Origin: Hyphomicrobiales bacterium
Lineage (GTDB): Bacteria; Pseudomonadota; Alphaproteobacteria; Rhizobiales; Rhizobiaceae
Direction of reading: 5' to 3'
NCBI GenBank assembly: GCA_900472575.1
Contig: UCIV01000017.1
Span: forward strand, 124,001-188,000
DNA length: 64,000 bases
Below the pieces are notes generated by a model. The model was not told where the DNA came from, did no database searches, and was given only the letters and a program-made list of their open reading frames with translations. Position numbers and translations under genes: made by a program. Below, piece after piece: positions 19,707 through 28,749 of the stretch. How positions within the stretch are numbered: the stretch's first letter is position 1; every line of letters starts with the position of its first letter.

Positions 19707-20288
19707 CTATCGCCGCAGCACATCCGCCAGTGATGCCACCGCGATTGCCACTGTCGTATAGGCTTTGTTCCAGTCCGGCGAGCGTTTGCCGAGTTCGAGC
19801 AGGCGCGACTGGTTAGCGTCGAGGGCCTGGAAGGCGTCGGCTCGGGTGGCGTCATGGCTGTCGGCTTTGGTGGCTGCGTAATAGCGCCGTGTCTTGAAGC
19901 GCGGATTGGCGCCGGGCTTGACTTCCAACCTGTCCTGATCGCCGTCAGCATGGGCGTTGATGATCGGCGCGACGGATCCGGCACCAGATCTCAGTGCCTC
20001 ACGCATCGGCCCATAATCGCCGTGATAGGGTATGCGCCGCGAGGTCAGTTCAAGCCCCTGGCGAATGCAATCCAACCGATAGACGGGAGACGCCGCCATG
20101 CATTCGCTTCGCACCGAGGCCAGGTCCCGGACGATGCTCTGCGTCACGAGATCATTGAGGCTCTGGTCGTAATCCGACGCCCCGTCACGGCCTTCGGCGC
20201 GGGCATCCTGCGCATGGACCGGTGGCGTTATGGACAGCGATTGAACCGACGCCATCACGATGAAAAACAGAAAGCCCCGAACCCCCAT
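19707..20288 (-). CDS. Exported protein of unknown function
   Basis: A 193-residue protein with a signal peptide (about residues 1-26, ending PPVHAQ). The mature part has two cysteines 11 residues apart (SECMAASPVYRLDCIRQG), which could form a disulfide, and an otherwise polar, mostly helical sequence. GGAAGGGGC precedes the ATG. It converges on the citramalate synthase gene. Not recognised; likely a periplasmic protein kept in Rhizobiaceae. Confidence 0.8.
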   Translation of the reverse strand: MGVRGFLFFIVMASVQSLSITPPVHAQDARAEGRDGASDYDQSLNDLVTQSIVRDLASVRSECMAASPVYRLDCIRQGLELTSRRIPYHGDYGPMREALRSGAGSVAPIINAHADGDQDRLEVKPGANPRFKTRRYYAATKADSHDATRADAFQALDANQSRLLELGKRSPDWNKAYTTVAIAVASLADVLRR

Positions 20289-20392
20289 TATCGCCCCTTC
20301 CGATTGTCATCGGAGCCACATATCCGTGCCCCCGCACGTTACGGCCCCCGCGCATGATGCTACCCTAGAGCTGCGACAATCGGAATGCTTTT

Positions 20393-20417
20393 CGGGCGGC
20401 GAGAGAGACGCCACCCG
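20393..20417 (-). terminator. Hairpin downstream of alpha/beta hydrolase
   Basis: CGGGTGGCG/CGCCGCCCG stem (minus strand, one G-U pair) with a 7-base loop, starting 15 bases after the hydrolase stop. There is no T run, so terminator function is only possible. Confidence 0.45.
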
Positions 20418-20431
20418 AAAACAAGGGTTTC

Positions 20432-21389
20432 CTACTTGAGCAGGGTCCGGTCGAGGAAATCGTTCATCAGCGGCGCGATCTCGTCGAGCTTGTCTTCCAA
20501 GGCGAAATGGCCGGTGTCGAGTATATGCATCTCCGCATCCGGCAGATCCTTCAGATAGGGATGCGCGCCGGCTTCCGGAAAGATCTTGTCGTTCTTGCCC
20601 CAGACGATCAGTGTCGGCGGCTTGCGGTCGCGGAAGATTTTCTGGAACTGCGGATAAAGCGGCAGATTGGTGCGGTAGTCGTAGAACAGGTCGAGCTGGA
20701 TCTCGTTATTGCCGGGCCGATCGAGCAGCGCCTGGTCTTGCAGCCAGTTGTCGGGGCTGATGCGAGAAACATCCCTCACCCCGTCGGTATACTGGAATTT
20801 GGTGGCGTCCAGCGTCAGTATGCCCTTCTGAACCTCGCGATCCTTTTCCGATCCGCTTGCCCAATAGGCCCTGATCGGGTCCCAGAATTCCTTAAGCCCT
20901 TCCTCATAGGCATTGCCGTTCTGGACGACGAGGGCCGTCACCCGCTCGGGGTGTTTCAGCGCCAGCCGGTAGCCGACCGGGGCACCGTAATCCATCACAT
21001 ACAGGGCGTAGTTCGTCGCGCCGATCTGGCCAAGGAGATCATCGACGATATCGGCGTAATGGGCGAAGCTGTAGGTGAACCGGGTGTGGTCCGGCGCATC
21101 GCTATAGCCAAAGCCCGGATAGTCCGGCGCGATCACCCGGTAGCGATCGGCAAGCAGCGGGATGAGGTTGCGGAACATGTGCGAAGACGTGGGAAAGCCG
21201 TGCAGGAGAAGCACGACCGGCGCATCCTTGCGGCCGGCCTCGCGATAAAAGACCTTGACGCCGTCCACCGTGGCGTAACGATAATGGATGACGGCGGGTG
21301 CAGGGCGCGCAGCCGTGATCATGTCTGCTGCAGTCGCAACGCCCGGGAGCGGCAAGAGACAATCCAAGGGCGATCACAAATCGATTCAT
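20432..21389 (-). CDS. Alpha/beta hydrolase (dehalogenase/epoxide hydrolase type), signal peptide out of frame
   Basis: The hydrolase body ([36 protein letters not shown]) has an Asp nucleophile position in VMDYGAPVG, acid in [10 protein letters not shown] and base in DTGHFALED, pointing to the haloalkane-dehalogenase/epoxide-hydrolase branch. Its open frame runs from 20432 to about 21367. Just upstream, another frame starts at ATG 21389 behind a strong GGAGAAG and encodes [16 protein letters not shown]. Removing one base at CCCGGG (21342-21347) joins this to [10 protein letters not shown], a complete signal peptide with an AxA-like site. So the gene carries a frameshift (mutation or sequencing error), or an internal start gives a cytosolic form. 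It is divergent from a LysR gene. Confidence 0.8.
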
Positions 21390-21495
21390 TTCACTTCTCC
21401 AAGTGGTTGACATTACAATTGAAACTTTCGACGCTGCCGGATGTCCTTCGACCGGCTGCATGGGCGTCCGGCAAAGGCCGGCGAACGGGAAGACG

Positions 21496-22404
21496 ATGGA
21501 CCGCATAGAAGCGATGACGATGCTGATCAGGGTTGCCGACACCGGCAACTTTTCGGCGGCCGCAAGATCGCTCAACGTCCCTGTCACCACGCTTTCGCGC
21601 AAAATCTCGGATCTCGAAGCGGCGCTCGGAGCGAAGCTTCTCGTCCGCAGCACCCGCAGAACCGACCTGACGGATGCCGGCAGCAGCTATCTTGCGGCCG
21701 CCCGGCGGATCATCGAGCAGGTGGAGGAAGCCGAACGGGAGGCTGCAGGCGAGTTCACCGAACCGAAAGGCCGGCTGGTTATCACCGCGCCGATCCAGTT
21801 CGGCCAGTTGCATGTGCTGCCGGTCGTCACCGACTTCCTTGCCCGTTTCCCTGAGATCGACATCCGCCTGCTGCTGCAGGACCGAAACCTGCAGCTGGTC
21901 GAAGACCATATCGACATGGCCGTGCGTATCGGTCGGTTGCCGGACAGTTCGATGATCGCGACTTCAGTCGGATCGGTCCGCATGGTGGTCTGCGCCAGCC
22001 CAAGGCTCATCGCGGCGCAAGGCATGCCGGAAACCCCGCTGGATCTTTCCCGTTTTCCCTCTGTCACGATCGAGACACCACTCTCCCAACCCGGCTGGCA
22101 ATTTCGCGAAGCGGGCGACCGGTCGCCTTTCTCGGTCTCGCCTACCCCTCGCCTGTCGGTCACCACGGTCGAAGCGGCATTACAGGCGGCCATCCGCGAT
22201 GCCGGCGTCATCCGCCTCTTCCACTATCAAGTGGCCGATGCCGTGAAGGCCGGCGACCTGAAGATCATCCTTGAAGATTACGAGACCGATCCTGTCCCGG
22301 TGAGCCTGATCCACGCATCACGGGGCCAGATGCCGCTGAAAATGCGCAGCTTTCTAGACTTTGCCGTTCCAAGGCTCAGGGCAGTCTTTCCGATCGAGAC
22401 TTAG
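21496..22404 (+). CDS. LysR family transcriptional regulator
   Basis: A 302-residue LysR regulator of the CrgA/AaeR-like subgroup. The winged helix is at about 1-60 (GNFSAAARSLNVPVTTLSRK, LEAALGAKLLVRSTRR), followed by a periplasmic-binding-like effector domain. The ATG at 21496 has GGGAAG 5 bases upstream; the longer frame from 21403 is unsupported. It is divergent from the alpha/beta hydrolase with about 105 bases between starts, so it probably controls that gene. Its stop overlaps the stop of the convergent next gene by a few bases. Confidence 0.92.
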   Translation: MDRIEAMTMLIRVADTGNFSAAARSLNVPVTTLSRKISDLEAALGAKLLVRSTRRTDLTDAGSSYLAAARRIIEQVEEAEREAAGEFTEPKGRLVITAPIQFGQLHVLPVVTDFLARFPEIDIRLLLQDRNLQLVEDHIDMAVRIGRLPDSSMIATSVGSVRMVVCASPRLIAAQGMPETPLDLSRFPSVTIETPLSQPGWQFREAGDRSPFSVSPTPRLSVTTVEAALQAAIRDAGVIRLFHYQVADAVKAGDLKIILEDYETDPVPVSLIHASRGQMPLKMRSFLDFAVPRLRAVFPIET

Positions 22405-23021
22405 GCTGGGCCGGCCTTTGCCCGAAGCGCCGCATTTTCCTTTTCAAGTTCGGCAAGCCGATCCTGCAGCGGCCGCACGGCGGCTGCGACTTCTTTTTCG
22501 GTGAAGCGCGGGGTGATATGCTGCGGGCAGTTCCAGTCGAAGGCTTCCAGCCGCACCTTGAAGATGCGCTCGGCCTTGCCGCGATAGCCTGCGTCGGTAA
22601 CGAGAGCGGTGATCGCCGGGTCTTCATCCAGCGCCAGTTTTTCGACATGCGCATAGATTTTCAGCCGGGCGCGGCGCGGATAATCCATCAGGAACAGGCA
22701 GGCCTTGTCGCTGGAGGCCAGATTGCCGGTCGAGATATACTGGCGATTGCCACGGAAATCGGCGAAGGCAAGCGTGCGGTCGTCGACGACTTTTAGGAAC
22801 CCTGCCGGTCCGCCGCGATGCTGGATATAGGGCCAGCCGGTCTCGGAAACCGTAGCCATGTAGAAGCTGTCGCGTTCACCGATGAAGGCCTTTTCGCCTT
22901 CGGTGAAGCGATCCATCGTGCGGTCGCCGGAAAAATCCGACCAGAAATGATCGATGCCCATTTCGGCTTGTGCTGCCCGCACGCTCGGCGTCGAGGCGAT
23001 ATCGAGAAATCCGTAGGACAT
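22401..23021 (-). CDS. Pyridoxamine 5'-phosphate oxidase-family (FMN-binding split barrel) protein
   Basis: A 206-residue flavin-binding split-barrel protein. The core is FYMATVSETGWPYIQHRGGP followed by FADFRGNRQYISTGNLA and KACLFLMDYPRRARLKIYAH, typical of the PNPOx-like group distinct from true PdxH. A short C-terminal coiled coil (about 180-204, RLAELEKENAALRAK) is present. AAGGGAG lies 7 bases before the ATG. The substrate is unknown. Confidence 0.88.
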   Translation of the reverse strand: MSYGFLDIASTPSVRAAQAEMGIDHFWSDFSGDRTMDRFTEGEKAFIGERDSFYMATVSETGWPYIQHRGGPAGFLKVVDDRTLAFADFRGNRQYISTGNLASSDKACLFLMDYPRRARLKIYAHVEKLALDEDPAITALVTDAGYRGKAERIFKVRLEAFDWNCPQHITPRFTEKEVAAAVRPLQDRLAELEKENAALRAKAGPA

Positions 23022-23158
23022 GGCGTTCTCCCTTGAAACCTGAACCGGGGATCGATGGCGATCCCGTAAGGTTCGTTGGGAGAACTATGCCTCTTTTCAT
23101 TCACAGCCATAATCAGGCAATTTCGGAGATCATCTCTCCGAAAAATAGGCAGATGAAA

Positions 23159-24034
23159 TCAGGGCTCGTCGAATGACAGGCCCCAGTCTTTCTCGCCATA
23201 CCATTCCTCGCCTGTCGCCTCCGTCTTCCAGCGCAGGCTTCTTACCCTGCGCAGGCCACGCGCCCGGAAAGCGGCTTCCAGCCCGGCATGACGACCTTCC
23301 GGTACCGGCCTGGTACTTTCACCCCAGATGAAGGAGACGATCTGCAGGAAGCGCGCGCCAAAACCCTCAGCCTGACGGTCGATCATCAGGTAGCCCGCAT
23401 GACGGGTGAAACCGATGCGGCTTTTTTCGATCGCCGGAATGCCGAGCGGGAAGATCAGGCGACCATAAGGTGCGAGCTTTTCAATCCAGGCTTCCGGCGG
23501 GTGGTCGAGGGCGAAATTGGCGTAGATGACATCGGCCTGTTGCTTCGGCCAGTCGAAGGCATCACCCTGCACCACTTCGACATTTGCGTATGAGGCGAGA
23601 TTGGCCTTCGCCCTTTGCGCCAGCGAGGCATCGTATTCCACCCCGATCACCCGACCGGACGGGCCGACGAGTTCGGCCATGATCGCCGTATAATACCCGA
23701 CGCCGGCGCCCATATGCACGACCGTCTCGCCCTCGCGGATCTTGAACGCGTCAAACGCCGCCGCATGCAGCGAGGGGGATCCGTTGTTGATGCCCTTTTC
23801 CGTCTTCAGCCCGACAAGCACATCCTGATAGAGCACAATGGGATCGGTCGAGGCGACGGGGCGGTATCCGCTGCCGAAGATATCGTCGAATATCCAAGGC
23901 GGCGGGCCGACATAGTCCTCGCGCGGCACGCAGGCAAAAGCGGCAAGCAGTCGCGCATTGTCGTCCACCCCGGCCTTGGCGAGGAGCTGGAGCGCATAGT
24001 TGCGACGATGCGCGGGCTGGTCTTCCAGGTTCAT
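23159..24034 (-). CDS. Protein-L-isoaspartate O-methyltransferase-like protein
   Basis: A 291-residue SAM-dependent methyltransferase of the PCMT family. An N-terminal helical region precedes SAM motif I (VVHMGAGVGYYTAIMAELVG, about 115-134) and motif II (GRVIGVEYDASLA). Motif I is usually LEIGTGSGY; here HMGAG differs, and the conserved SQP loop is replaced by NNGSPS, so repair of isoaspartate is not certain. GGAGAATGACGT precedes the ATG. It is divergent from rarD. Confidence 0.8.
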   Translation of the reverse strand: MNLEDQPAHRRNYALQLLAKAGVDDNARLLAAFACVPREDYVGPPPWIFDDIFGSGYRPVASTDPIVLYQDVLVGLKTEKGINNGSPSLHAAAFDAFKIREGETVVHMGAGVGYYTAIMAELVGPSGRVIGVEYDASLAQRAKANLASYANVEVVQGDAFDWPKQQADVIYANFALDHPPEAWIEKLAPYGRLIFPLGIPAIEKSRIGFTRHAGYLMIDRQAEGFGARFLQIVSFIWGESTRPVPEGRHAGLEAAFRARGLRRVRSLRWKTEATGEEWYGEKDWGLSFDEP

Positions 24035-24249
24035 ACGTCATTCTCCGGTCTGTTATCCATCATGCCGCGCTTTCCACCCGATCTGGCATCTCGATCAGAT
24101 TTGCGAAACAGCTTCGCGCGTGGGTGGCAGGATGGATGACTTGTCTCAATGCAAGGTTCAAAGAAATGAATTGGTAGCACAAGGCACGATCCTGTAATTG
24201 CGCCATGATAATTACAAACACAATTACAACAGAATGCCGGAAGCACCCC

Positions 24250-25176
24250 ATGGCCACCGAAAACGCCGCGTCCCCCGCCAACACGCCTGTTGCGGTCAAT
24301 GAAGATACGCCACGCGGTTTCGCCTTCGGCTTGACTGCCTATTTCATGTGGGGTTTTCTGCCCTTCTACCTGAAGGCGGTGTCTCATCTTCCGCCGATGG
24401 AGGTGCTGGCGCACAGGGCGATCTGGTCCGTCCCTGTGGCGGGTATCGTGCTCATCATTCTCGGCCGGCTGAAGGATGTCCGGGCAGCATTCGCCAATCC
24501 GCGCATGCTCGGCATGGCCTGCGTCACCGCGACATTCATCACCCTCAACTGGGGCGTCTATGTCTGGGCGGTTGCCGCAGGACACGCGCTCGATGCCGCT
24601 CTCGGCTATTTCATCAACCCGCTGTTCAGCATCTTTCTGGCCGCCGTTATCCTGAAAGAAAAGCTCGCACCGTTGCAGATGGCGGCAATCGGGCTTGCGG
24701 TCGTGGCGGTCGCCATCCTTGCCTGGGGCGCCGGTGGACTTCCGTGGGTATCGCTGGCTTTGACCTTCACCTGGGGCATCTATGCGCTCTTGCGCAAGAC
24801 GCTGCCGATCGGCCCCAACCAGGGGTTCTTTCTCGAAGTGCTTTTGATCAGCATCCCGATGCTGCCCTATGTGATCTGGCTCGAAGCGACCGGACAGGGC
24901 CACTTCCTTGGCGGAACCGGTTTCGACATGGGCATGCTGGCGCTTTCCGGTATCGTGACCGCGGGGCCACTGATGATCTATGCCAACGGCGCCAAGCTTT
25001 TGAAACTGTCAACCATCGGCATCATGCAATATATCGCGCCGACGATGATCTTCCTGATCGCGATCTTCGCCTTCGGCGAGCCGCTGAGCCCGATAAAGCT
25101 TACAAGTTTCGTCTTGATCTGGGCGGCGCTGGCGCTCTACACCGTCGCCATGCTGCGACAGTTGCGCGGCCGCTGA
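24250..25176 (+). CDS. rarD: EamA family transporter RarD
   Basis: Ten-span drug/metabolite transporter of the RarD subgroup (308 residues). Hallmarks are GLTAYFMWGFLPFYLKA near the start, VLAHRAIWSVP, NWGVYVWAV and MQYIAPTMIFLIAIFAFGEP. GGAAG lies before the ATG at 24250; the longer frame from 24205 is unlikely. Substrate is not known for most family members. Confidence 0.92.
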   Translation: MATENAASPANTPVAVNEDTPRGFAFGLTAYFMWGFLPFYLKAVSHLPPMEVLAHRAIWSVPVAGIVLIILGRLKDVRAAFANPRMLGMACVTATFITLNWGVYVWAVAAGHALDAALGYFINPLFSIFLAAVILKEKLAPLQMAAIGLAVVAVAILAWGAGGLPWVSLALTFTWGIYALLRKTLPIGPNQGFFLEVLLISIPMLPYVIWLEATGQGHFLGGTGFDMGMLALSGIVTAGPLMIYANGAKLLKLSTIGIMQYIAPTMIFLIAIFAFGEPLSPIKLTSFVLIWAALALYTVAMLRQLRGR

Positions 25177-25208
25177 TTTTCGCCACGGGTTCTCAAGGAC
25201 AGACCTTC

Positions 25209-25538
25209 ATGCAGATGTCAGACATTCCCTTCGGCACGACCGACTGGTCGGAGATCGAACCGACCGTGCACAAGGGCGACACGGGCCATTCGACCTGGCG
25301 GACGCAGCATTTCGGCGCCATTCGGGTGCGGATGGTCGAGCACTCGCCGGGTTATCTGGCCGACCACTGGTGCGAAAAGGGTCATATCCTTCTGTGCCTT
25401 GAAGGCGAGATGACGACGGAACTCGCCGACGGGCGGGTGTTCGTGCTGAAACCCGGCATGAGCTATCAGGTTGCCGACAAGGCAGAGCCGCACCGCTCCT
25501 CGACGACGACCGGCGCAAAGCTGTTCATCGTCGACTGA
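25209..25538 (+). CDS. DHCW-motif cupin-fold protein
   Basis: A 109-residue single-domain cupin. The characteristic segment is PGYLADHWCEKGHILLCLEGE, followed by ELADGRVFVLKPGMSYQVAD. AAGGA lies 9 bases before the ATG at 25209. The gene begins 32 bases after rarD and is probably in the same transcript. No enzymatic role is established for this family. Confidence 0.85.
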   Translation: MQMSDIPFGTTDWSEIEPTVHKGDTGHSTWRTQHFGAIRVRMVEHSPGYLADHWCEKGHILLCLEGEMTTELADGRVFVLKPGMSYQVADKAEPHRSSTTTGAKLFIVD

Positions 25539-25574
25539 CTACGCGTTCAGACGTAGTCCTCCGGCCTGTCTTTC

Positions 25575-25665
25575 CATCATCCTCGGGCTTGTCCCCAGGA
25601 CCTATCCACGTCGCAAAAGTCGATATGTAGCAGATGCTCGGGACAAGCCCGAGCATGACGCAGGA
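25575..25665. repeat. Alphaproteobacterial intergenic inverted repeat
   Basis: Perfect 14-bp arms CTCGGGCTTGTCCC (25582-25595) and GGGACAAGCCCGAG (25640-25653), 44 bases apart, with extended partial pairing (TCATC and GCATGA) outside. It lies between the convergent cupin and LOG genes. Repeats of this sequence type are common between genes in Rhizobiales; the copy may stabilise or end both transcripts. Confidence 0.75.
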
Positions 25666-25674
25666 TTGAGACTG

Positions 25675-26292
25675 CTACAGCTTTGAAATAACCGCCTCTT
25701 CCCCCTTTGAAGACGCCGTGATCTCGTCGCGTTCCAAAATTGCCGGCACGATGTCGTCGACCTCTGCGATGACCAGCGGCTGGACGAGATGGGCGCGGTG
25801 GATGAAGCCTTCGCCGCGCATGTGGTTTACGAGCGACAGCATCGGATCCCAGAAGCCGCCGATATTGGCAAAGACCATTGGCTTTTCATGGCGACCAAGC
25901 TGGCCCCAGGTCATGATCTCGACGATCTCCTCCAGCGTGCCGATGCCGCCGGGAAGCGTGACGAAGGCGTCGGAGCGCTCGAACATCTTGTGCTTGCGCT
26001 CATGCATGTCCTTGGTGATGATCAGTTCGTTCAACTGGCCGAGCGAATGGCGGGTCGCCTCCATGTCGACGAGAAATTCCGGGATGATGCCGGTCACCTG
26101 GCCGCCATTCGACAGGACGCCGGCAGCGACTGCCCCCATGATACCCTTGGTGCCACCGCCATAGACGAGCCGCAGACCATGTGCGGCAATCGATTTTCCA
26201 AGCGCGCGGCCGGCGGCGATATAGGCAGGGTCACGGCCGGGCTGGGAACCGCAGTAGACGCAGATGGATCGTATTGGCACAGTTTTCTCCAT
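25675..26292 (-). CDS. LOG family protein (TIGR00730, cytokinin riboside 5'-monophosphate phosphoribohydrolase type)
   Basis: A 205-residue Rossmann-fold protein of the LOG/TIGR00730 family, which cleaves nucleoside 5'-monophosphates at the N-glycosidic bond. Signature motifs are VYCGSQPGRDP near 12-22, VYGGGTKGIMG near 43-53 and PGGIGTLEE at 114-122. In plants and some bacteria LOG makes free cytokinins; here the in vivo substrate is unknown. The stop lies inside the edge of the upstream repeat region. Confidence 0.92.
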   Translation of the reverse strand: MEKTVPIRSICVYCGSQPGRDPAYIAAGRALGKSIAAHGLRLVYGGGTKGIMGAVAAGVLSNGGQVTGIIPEFLVDMEATRHSLGQLNELIITKDMHERKHKMFERSDAFVTLPGGIGTLEEIVEIMTWGQLGRHEKPMVFANIGGFWDPMLSLVNHMRGEGFIHRAHLVQPLVIAEVDDIVPAILERDEITASSKGEEAVISKL

Positions 26293-26435
26293 TGGGCATT
26301 CAAAGGTGCGTCAGTTGTGGTCGCACCACACAAAATTGACGGGAAAATCCCGCAAGAGCAAGGCTTTATGACGTGAAAAGCTTGTTAAGAAGGGTGGAAA
26401 GGGCTAATCGGTAAAGTAGCGGAAACTCAGGCCCT

Positions 26436-28139
26436 ATGAGGCAAAAGACGATGAAGAACCGTGCCGGCTGGCTCGCACTGATTGTACTTGCAATTGCTTC
26501 GTTGCTGATGATCTTCGTTGTCATGCCGAGGATTAACCAGGAAAGCAAGCCAGTCGCAGCCGCGATCAATGCTGCCGGCGATGCGGTCAAGGATGCCGTT
26601 ACCGAGGGTAACAAGCCTCAGGAGACAGCGAAGGTCGAGCCTCAGACGACAGCTCCATCCTCTGCCCCGGCCAATGCTCCTGCAGCAGCCGCTGCGCCTT
26701 CGGCTGCGTCCAACGATACACCGACATTCGACGTGCTTCGCGTCGAACCGGACGGCTCCGCAGTTATCGCCGGCCATGCGGCACCCAATTCCACCCTCGA
26801 GATCACCAACGGCACTTCCGTCATCGCCAAGGTCGATGTCGGCCCGAGCGGTGATTTTGCCGCCGTGCTGGACAAGCCGCTGCCGCCCGGCGACCATCAG
26901 ATCGTGCTCAAGGCAACGGGCAAGGACGGCAAGGTCTTCACGTCGGAAGAGGTCGCAACGGTTTCCGTGCCCGCCGACAAGAACGGCAAGCTTCTCGCCA
27001 TGGTGACGAAGCCCGGCAAGGCGAGCCGCCTGATCGCCGTTCCGGAAGAAGCCGGCAAGGCCGCGGCTGCACCGGCGGCGACACAGCCTGCGGCAGGCGT
27101 CGAGGTTTCGGCCGCCCCTGCTGCTCCCCAATCCACCGATGTCGCTTCCGCTCCGTCTTCCGGCACCACTGCTCCGGCAGCGGCGCCTGCCATGTCGAGC
27201 GAGCTGCAGATCACGGCGGTCGAGATCGAAGGCTCGAAAATCTTCATCGCCGGCGTCACCAAATCGGGCCGTCAGGTTCGCGGCTCTGCCGATGGCTCCG
27301 TCGTCGGCCAGGCACAGGCCGGGGGCGACGGACATTTCGTCATTGACGGAAGTGCAAACCTCACCGTCGGTGATCACCGTATCGCCGTCGAGGCGCTCGG
27401 CAGCAATGGACAGGTTCTGGTCCGCGTCGAGGTGCCGTTCAACCGGCCGGCCGGCGATCAGGTTGCAGCCGTCGCATCGCCCGCGCCGACAAGCCCGGTC
27501 ACGGTTGCCGATGGTGGCGCCTTCGACAATTTGCGCGGACAGGTGGCCAAAGCATTCTCACTGCTCAAGGGCCTTTACGACGCAGGCAAGGTTCCCACCC
27601 TTGAAAGCATGACGGCAGCCCGTTCGGCAACCTCGATCGCGCTGCAGTCGCTTGGCGAATACAGGCTGCCGGCCGGTGCTTCCATCAATGCGACCGAGGC
27701 TGTCGGTGTCACGGCCGCCCATGCCAATGCGGCCCGCAAGGTGCTGGAAGACCTGCCGCGTGACGTGGCAGCGGTCGGTGCGGCCCTCGACAATCTGACC
27801 AAACTGATTGCCGATACGGTCGGCCCGGCACTGGCGCAGCAGTTCGGCGGCGCACCACAGACCATGGCTTCGTCCGACGGTACGCGCACGTTCCAGCAGG
27901 CTCCGCTGACCCAGAGCAGCAGCAACTCCGTCATCATCCGCCGCGGCGACACGTTGTGGCAGATCGCGCGTCGCGCTTATGGCCAGGGCGTGCGCTACAC
28001 GACGATCTATCTCGCCAACGAGGAACAAATCGCCAATCCGGATGTCATCCAGCCCGGCCAGATCTTTGGCGTGCCGGAACAGTTCCGGCCGGATTCGGAA
28101 GAACTGCATCGTGAACGGCTGCAGCATCGCAAGGGCTGA
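26436..28139 (+). CDS. LysM domain membrane-anchored protein
   Basis: A 567-residue protein with an uncleaved N-terminal membrane anchor (about residues 11-30), a long Ala/Pro/Thr-rich stretch interrupted by two Ig/BON-like repeats (FDVLRVEPDGSAVIAGHA and ITAVEIEGSKIFIAGVTKSG begin them), and a C-terminal LysM domain (IIRRGDTLWQIARRAYGQG to PDVIQPGQIF). LysM binds peptidoglycan glycan, so it probably lies in the periplasm. Such proteins are conserved in rhizobia without a proven role. An alternative start is the ATG at 26451. Confidence 0.9.
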   Translation: MRQKTMKNRAGWLALIVLAIASLLMIFVVMPRINQESKPVAAAINAAGDAVKDAVTEGNKPQETAKVEPQTTAPSSAPANAPAAAAAPSAASNDTPTFDVLRVEPDGSAVIAGHAAPNSTLEITNGTSVIAKVDVGPSGDFAAVLDKPLPPGDHQIVLKATGKDGKVFTSEEVATVSVPADKNGKLLAMVTKPGKASRLIAVPEEAGKAAAAPAATQPAAGVEVSAAPAAPQSTDVASAPSSGTTAPAAAPAMSSELQITAVEIEGSKIFIAGVTKSGRQVRGSADGSVVGQAQAGGDGHFVIDGSANLTVGDHRIAVEALGSNGQVLVRVEVPFNRPAGDQVAAVASPAPTSPVTVADGGAFDNLRGQVAKAFSLLKGLYDAGKVPTLESMTAARSATSIALQSLGEYRLPAGASINATEAVGVTAAHANAARKVLEDLPRDVAAVGAALDNLTKLIADTVGPALAQQFGGAPQTMASSDGTRTFQQAPLTQSSSNSVIIRRGDTLWQIARRAYGQGVRYTTIYLANEEQIANPDVIQPGQIFGVPEQFRPDSEELHRERLQHRKG

Positions 28140-28163
28140 TTGGTCCGCATCATCGATTTCCCC

Positions 28164-28200
28164 GGCCGGCGGTCCCAACAGGACCGCCGGCCGAAGTGTT
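28164..28200 (+). terminator. Hairpin terminator after LysM gene
   Basis: Perfect 12-bp stem GGCCGGCGGTCC/GGACCGCCGGCC with loop CAACA, 24 bases after the stop. Only a short T-rich tail (GTGTTT) follows. Confidence 0.7.
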
Positions 28201-28749
28201 TCTGAGAGCATGCGGTGCAGAGACGAATTGAGGGTCGAAGTGTGGTGTGCGGAACTTTCGCATCGGCGTCTGCGCGGGAAAGCGGGGATGGCTGAAGGGT
28301 ATTTGAAAAAATCTTCGGAGCACGCACAATCACTTAGCGGTTCCCTCGACGCCTCTTCATCCCCGCCCTCACCGACAGGCCGATAATTAAGTCGTCATCG
28401 GATGGGAACCGGGTTCGCGAACCGGCCTCCTTCACAACGGGTTGCCACTCGGTCTCCGGTGATGGTCGCGATTGCGATCGAACGGGAACTGACAAGTCCC
28501 GCAGGATCAAATGAGCCGGCCGGGGCAGGCGGAAAGCCTGAAATACCAGATACCCGATACCCCACCGCCTGCCCCACCCCTTTTCACCGAACCGGTCTTG
28601 CCGGTGCGGCTGCTCGCCTTTGCCCCATTGATGGCGGCGGGAGGATTGCGAGCCTTGATCAGCTTCGCGCATGCCAGCCGCGGGACGCTTGCCTCATTGA
28701 GAATGCCCGAATCGATTGACGCCAAGCCGATATTCTTCGCGAGGACAAA
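28201..28749. other. Gene-poor stretch
   Basis: About 550 bases with no supported gene. An 80-codon plus-strand frame (28511-28753) ends in ATGA over the next start, but has no ribosome site and no recognisable protein features. The region probably holds the promoter of the next gene. Confidence 0.5.
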
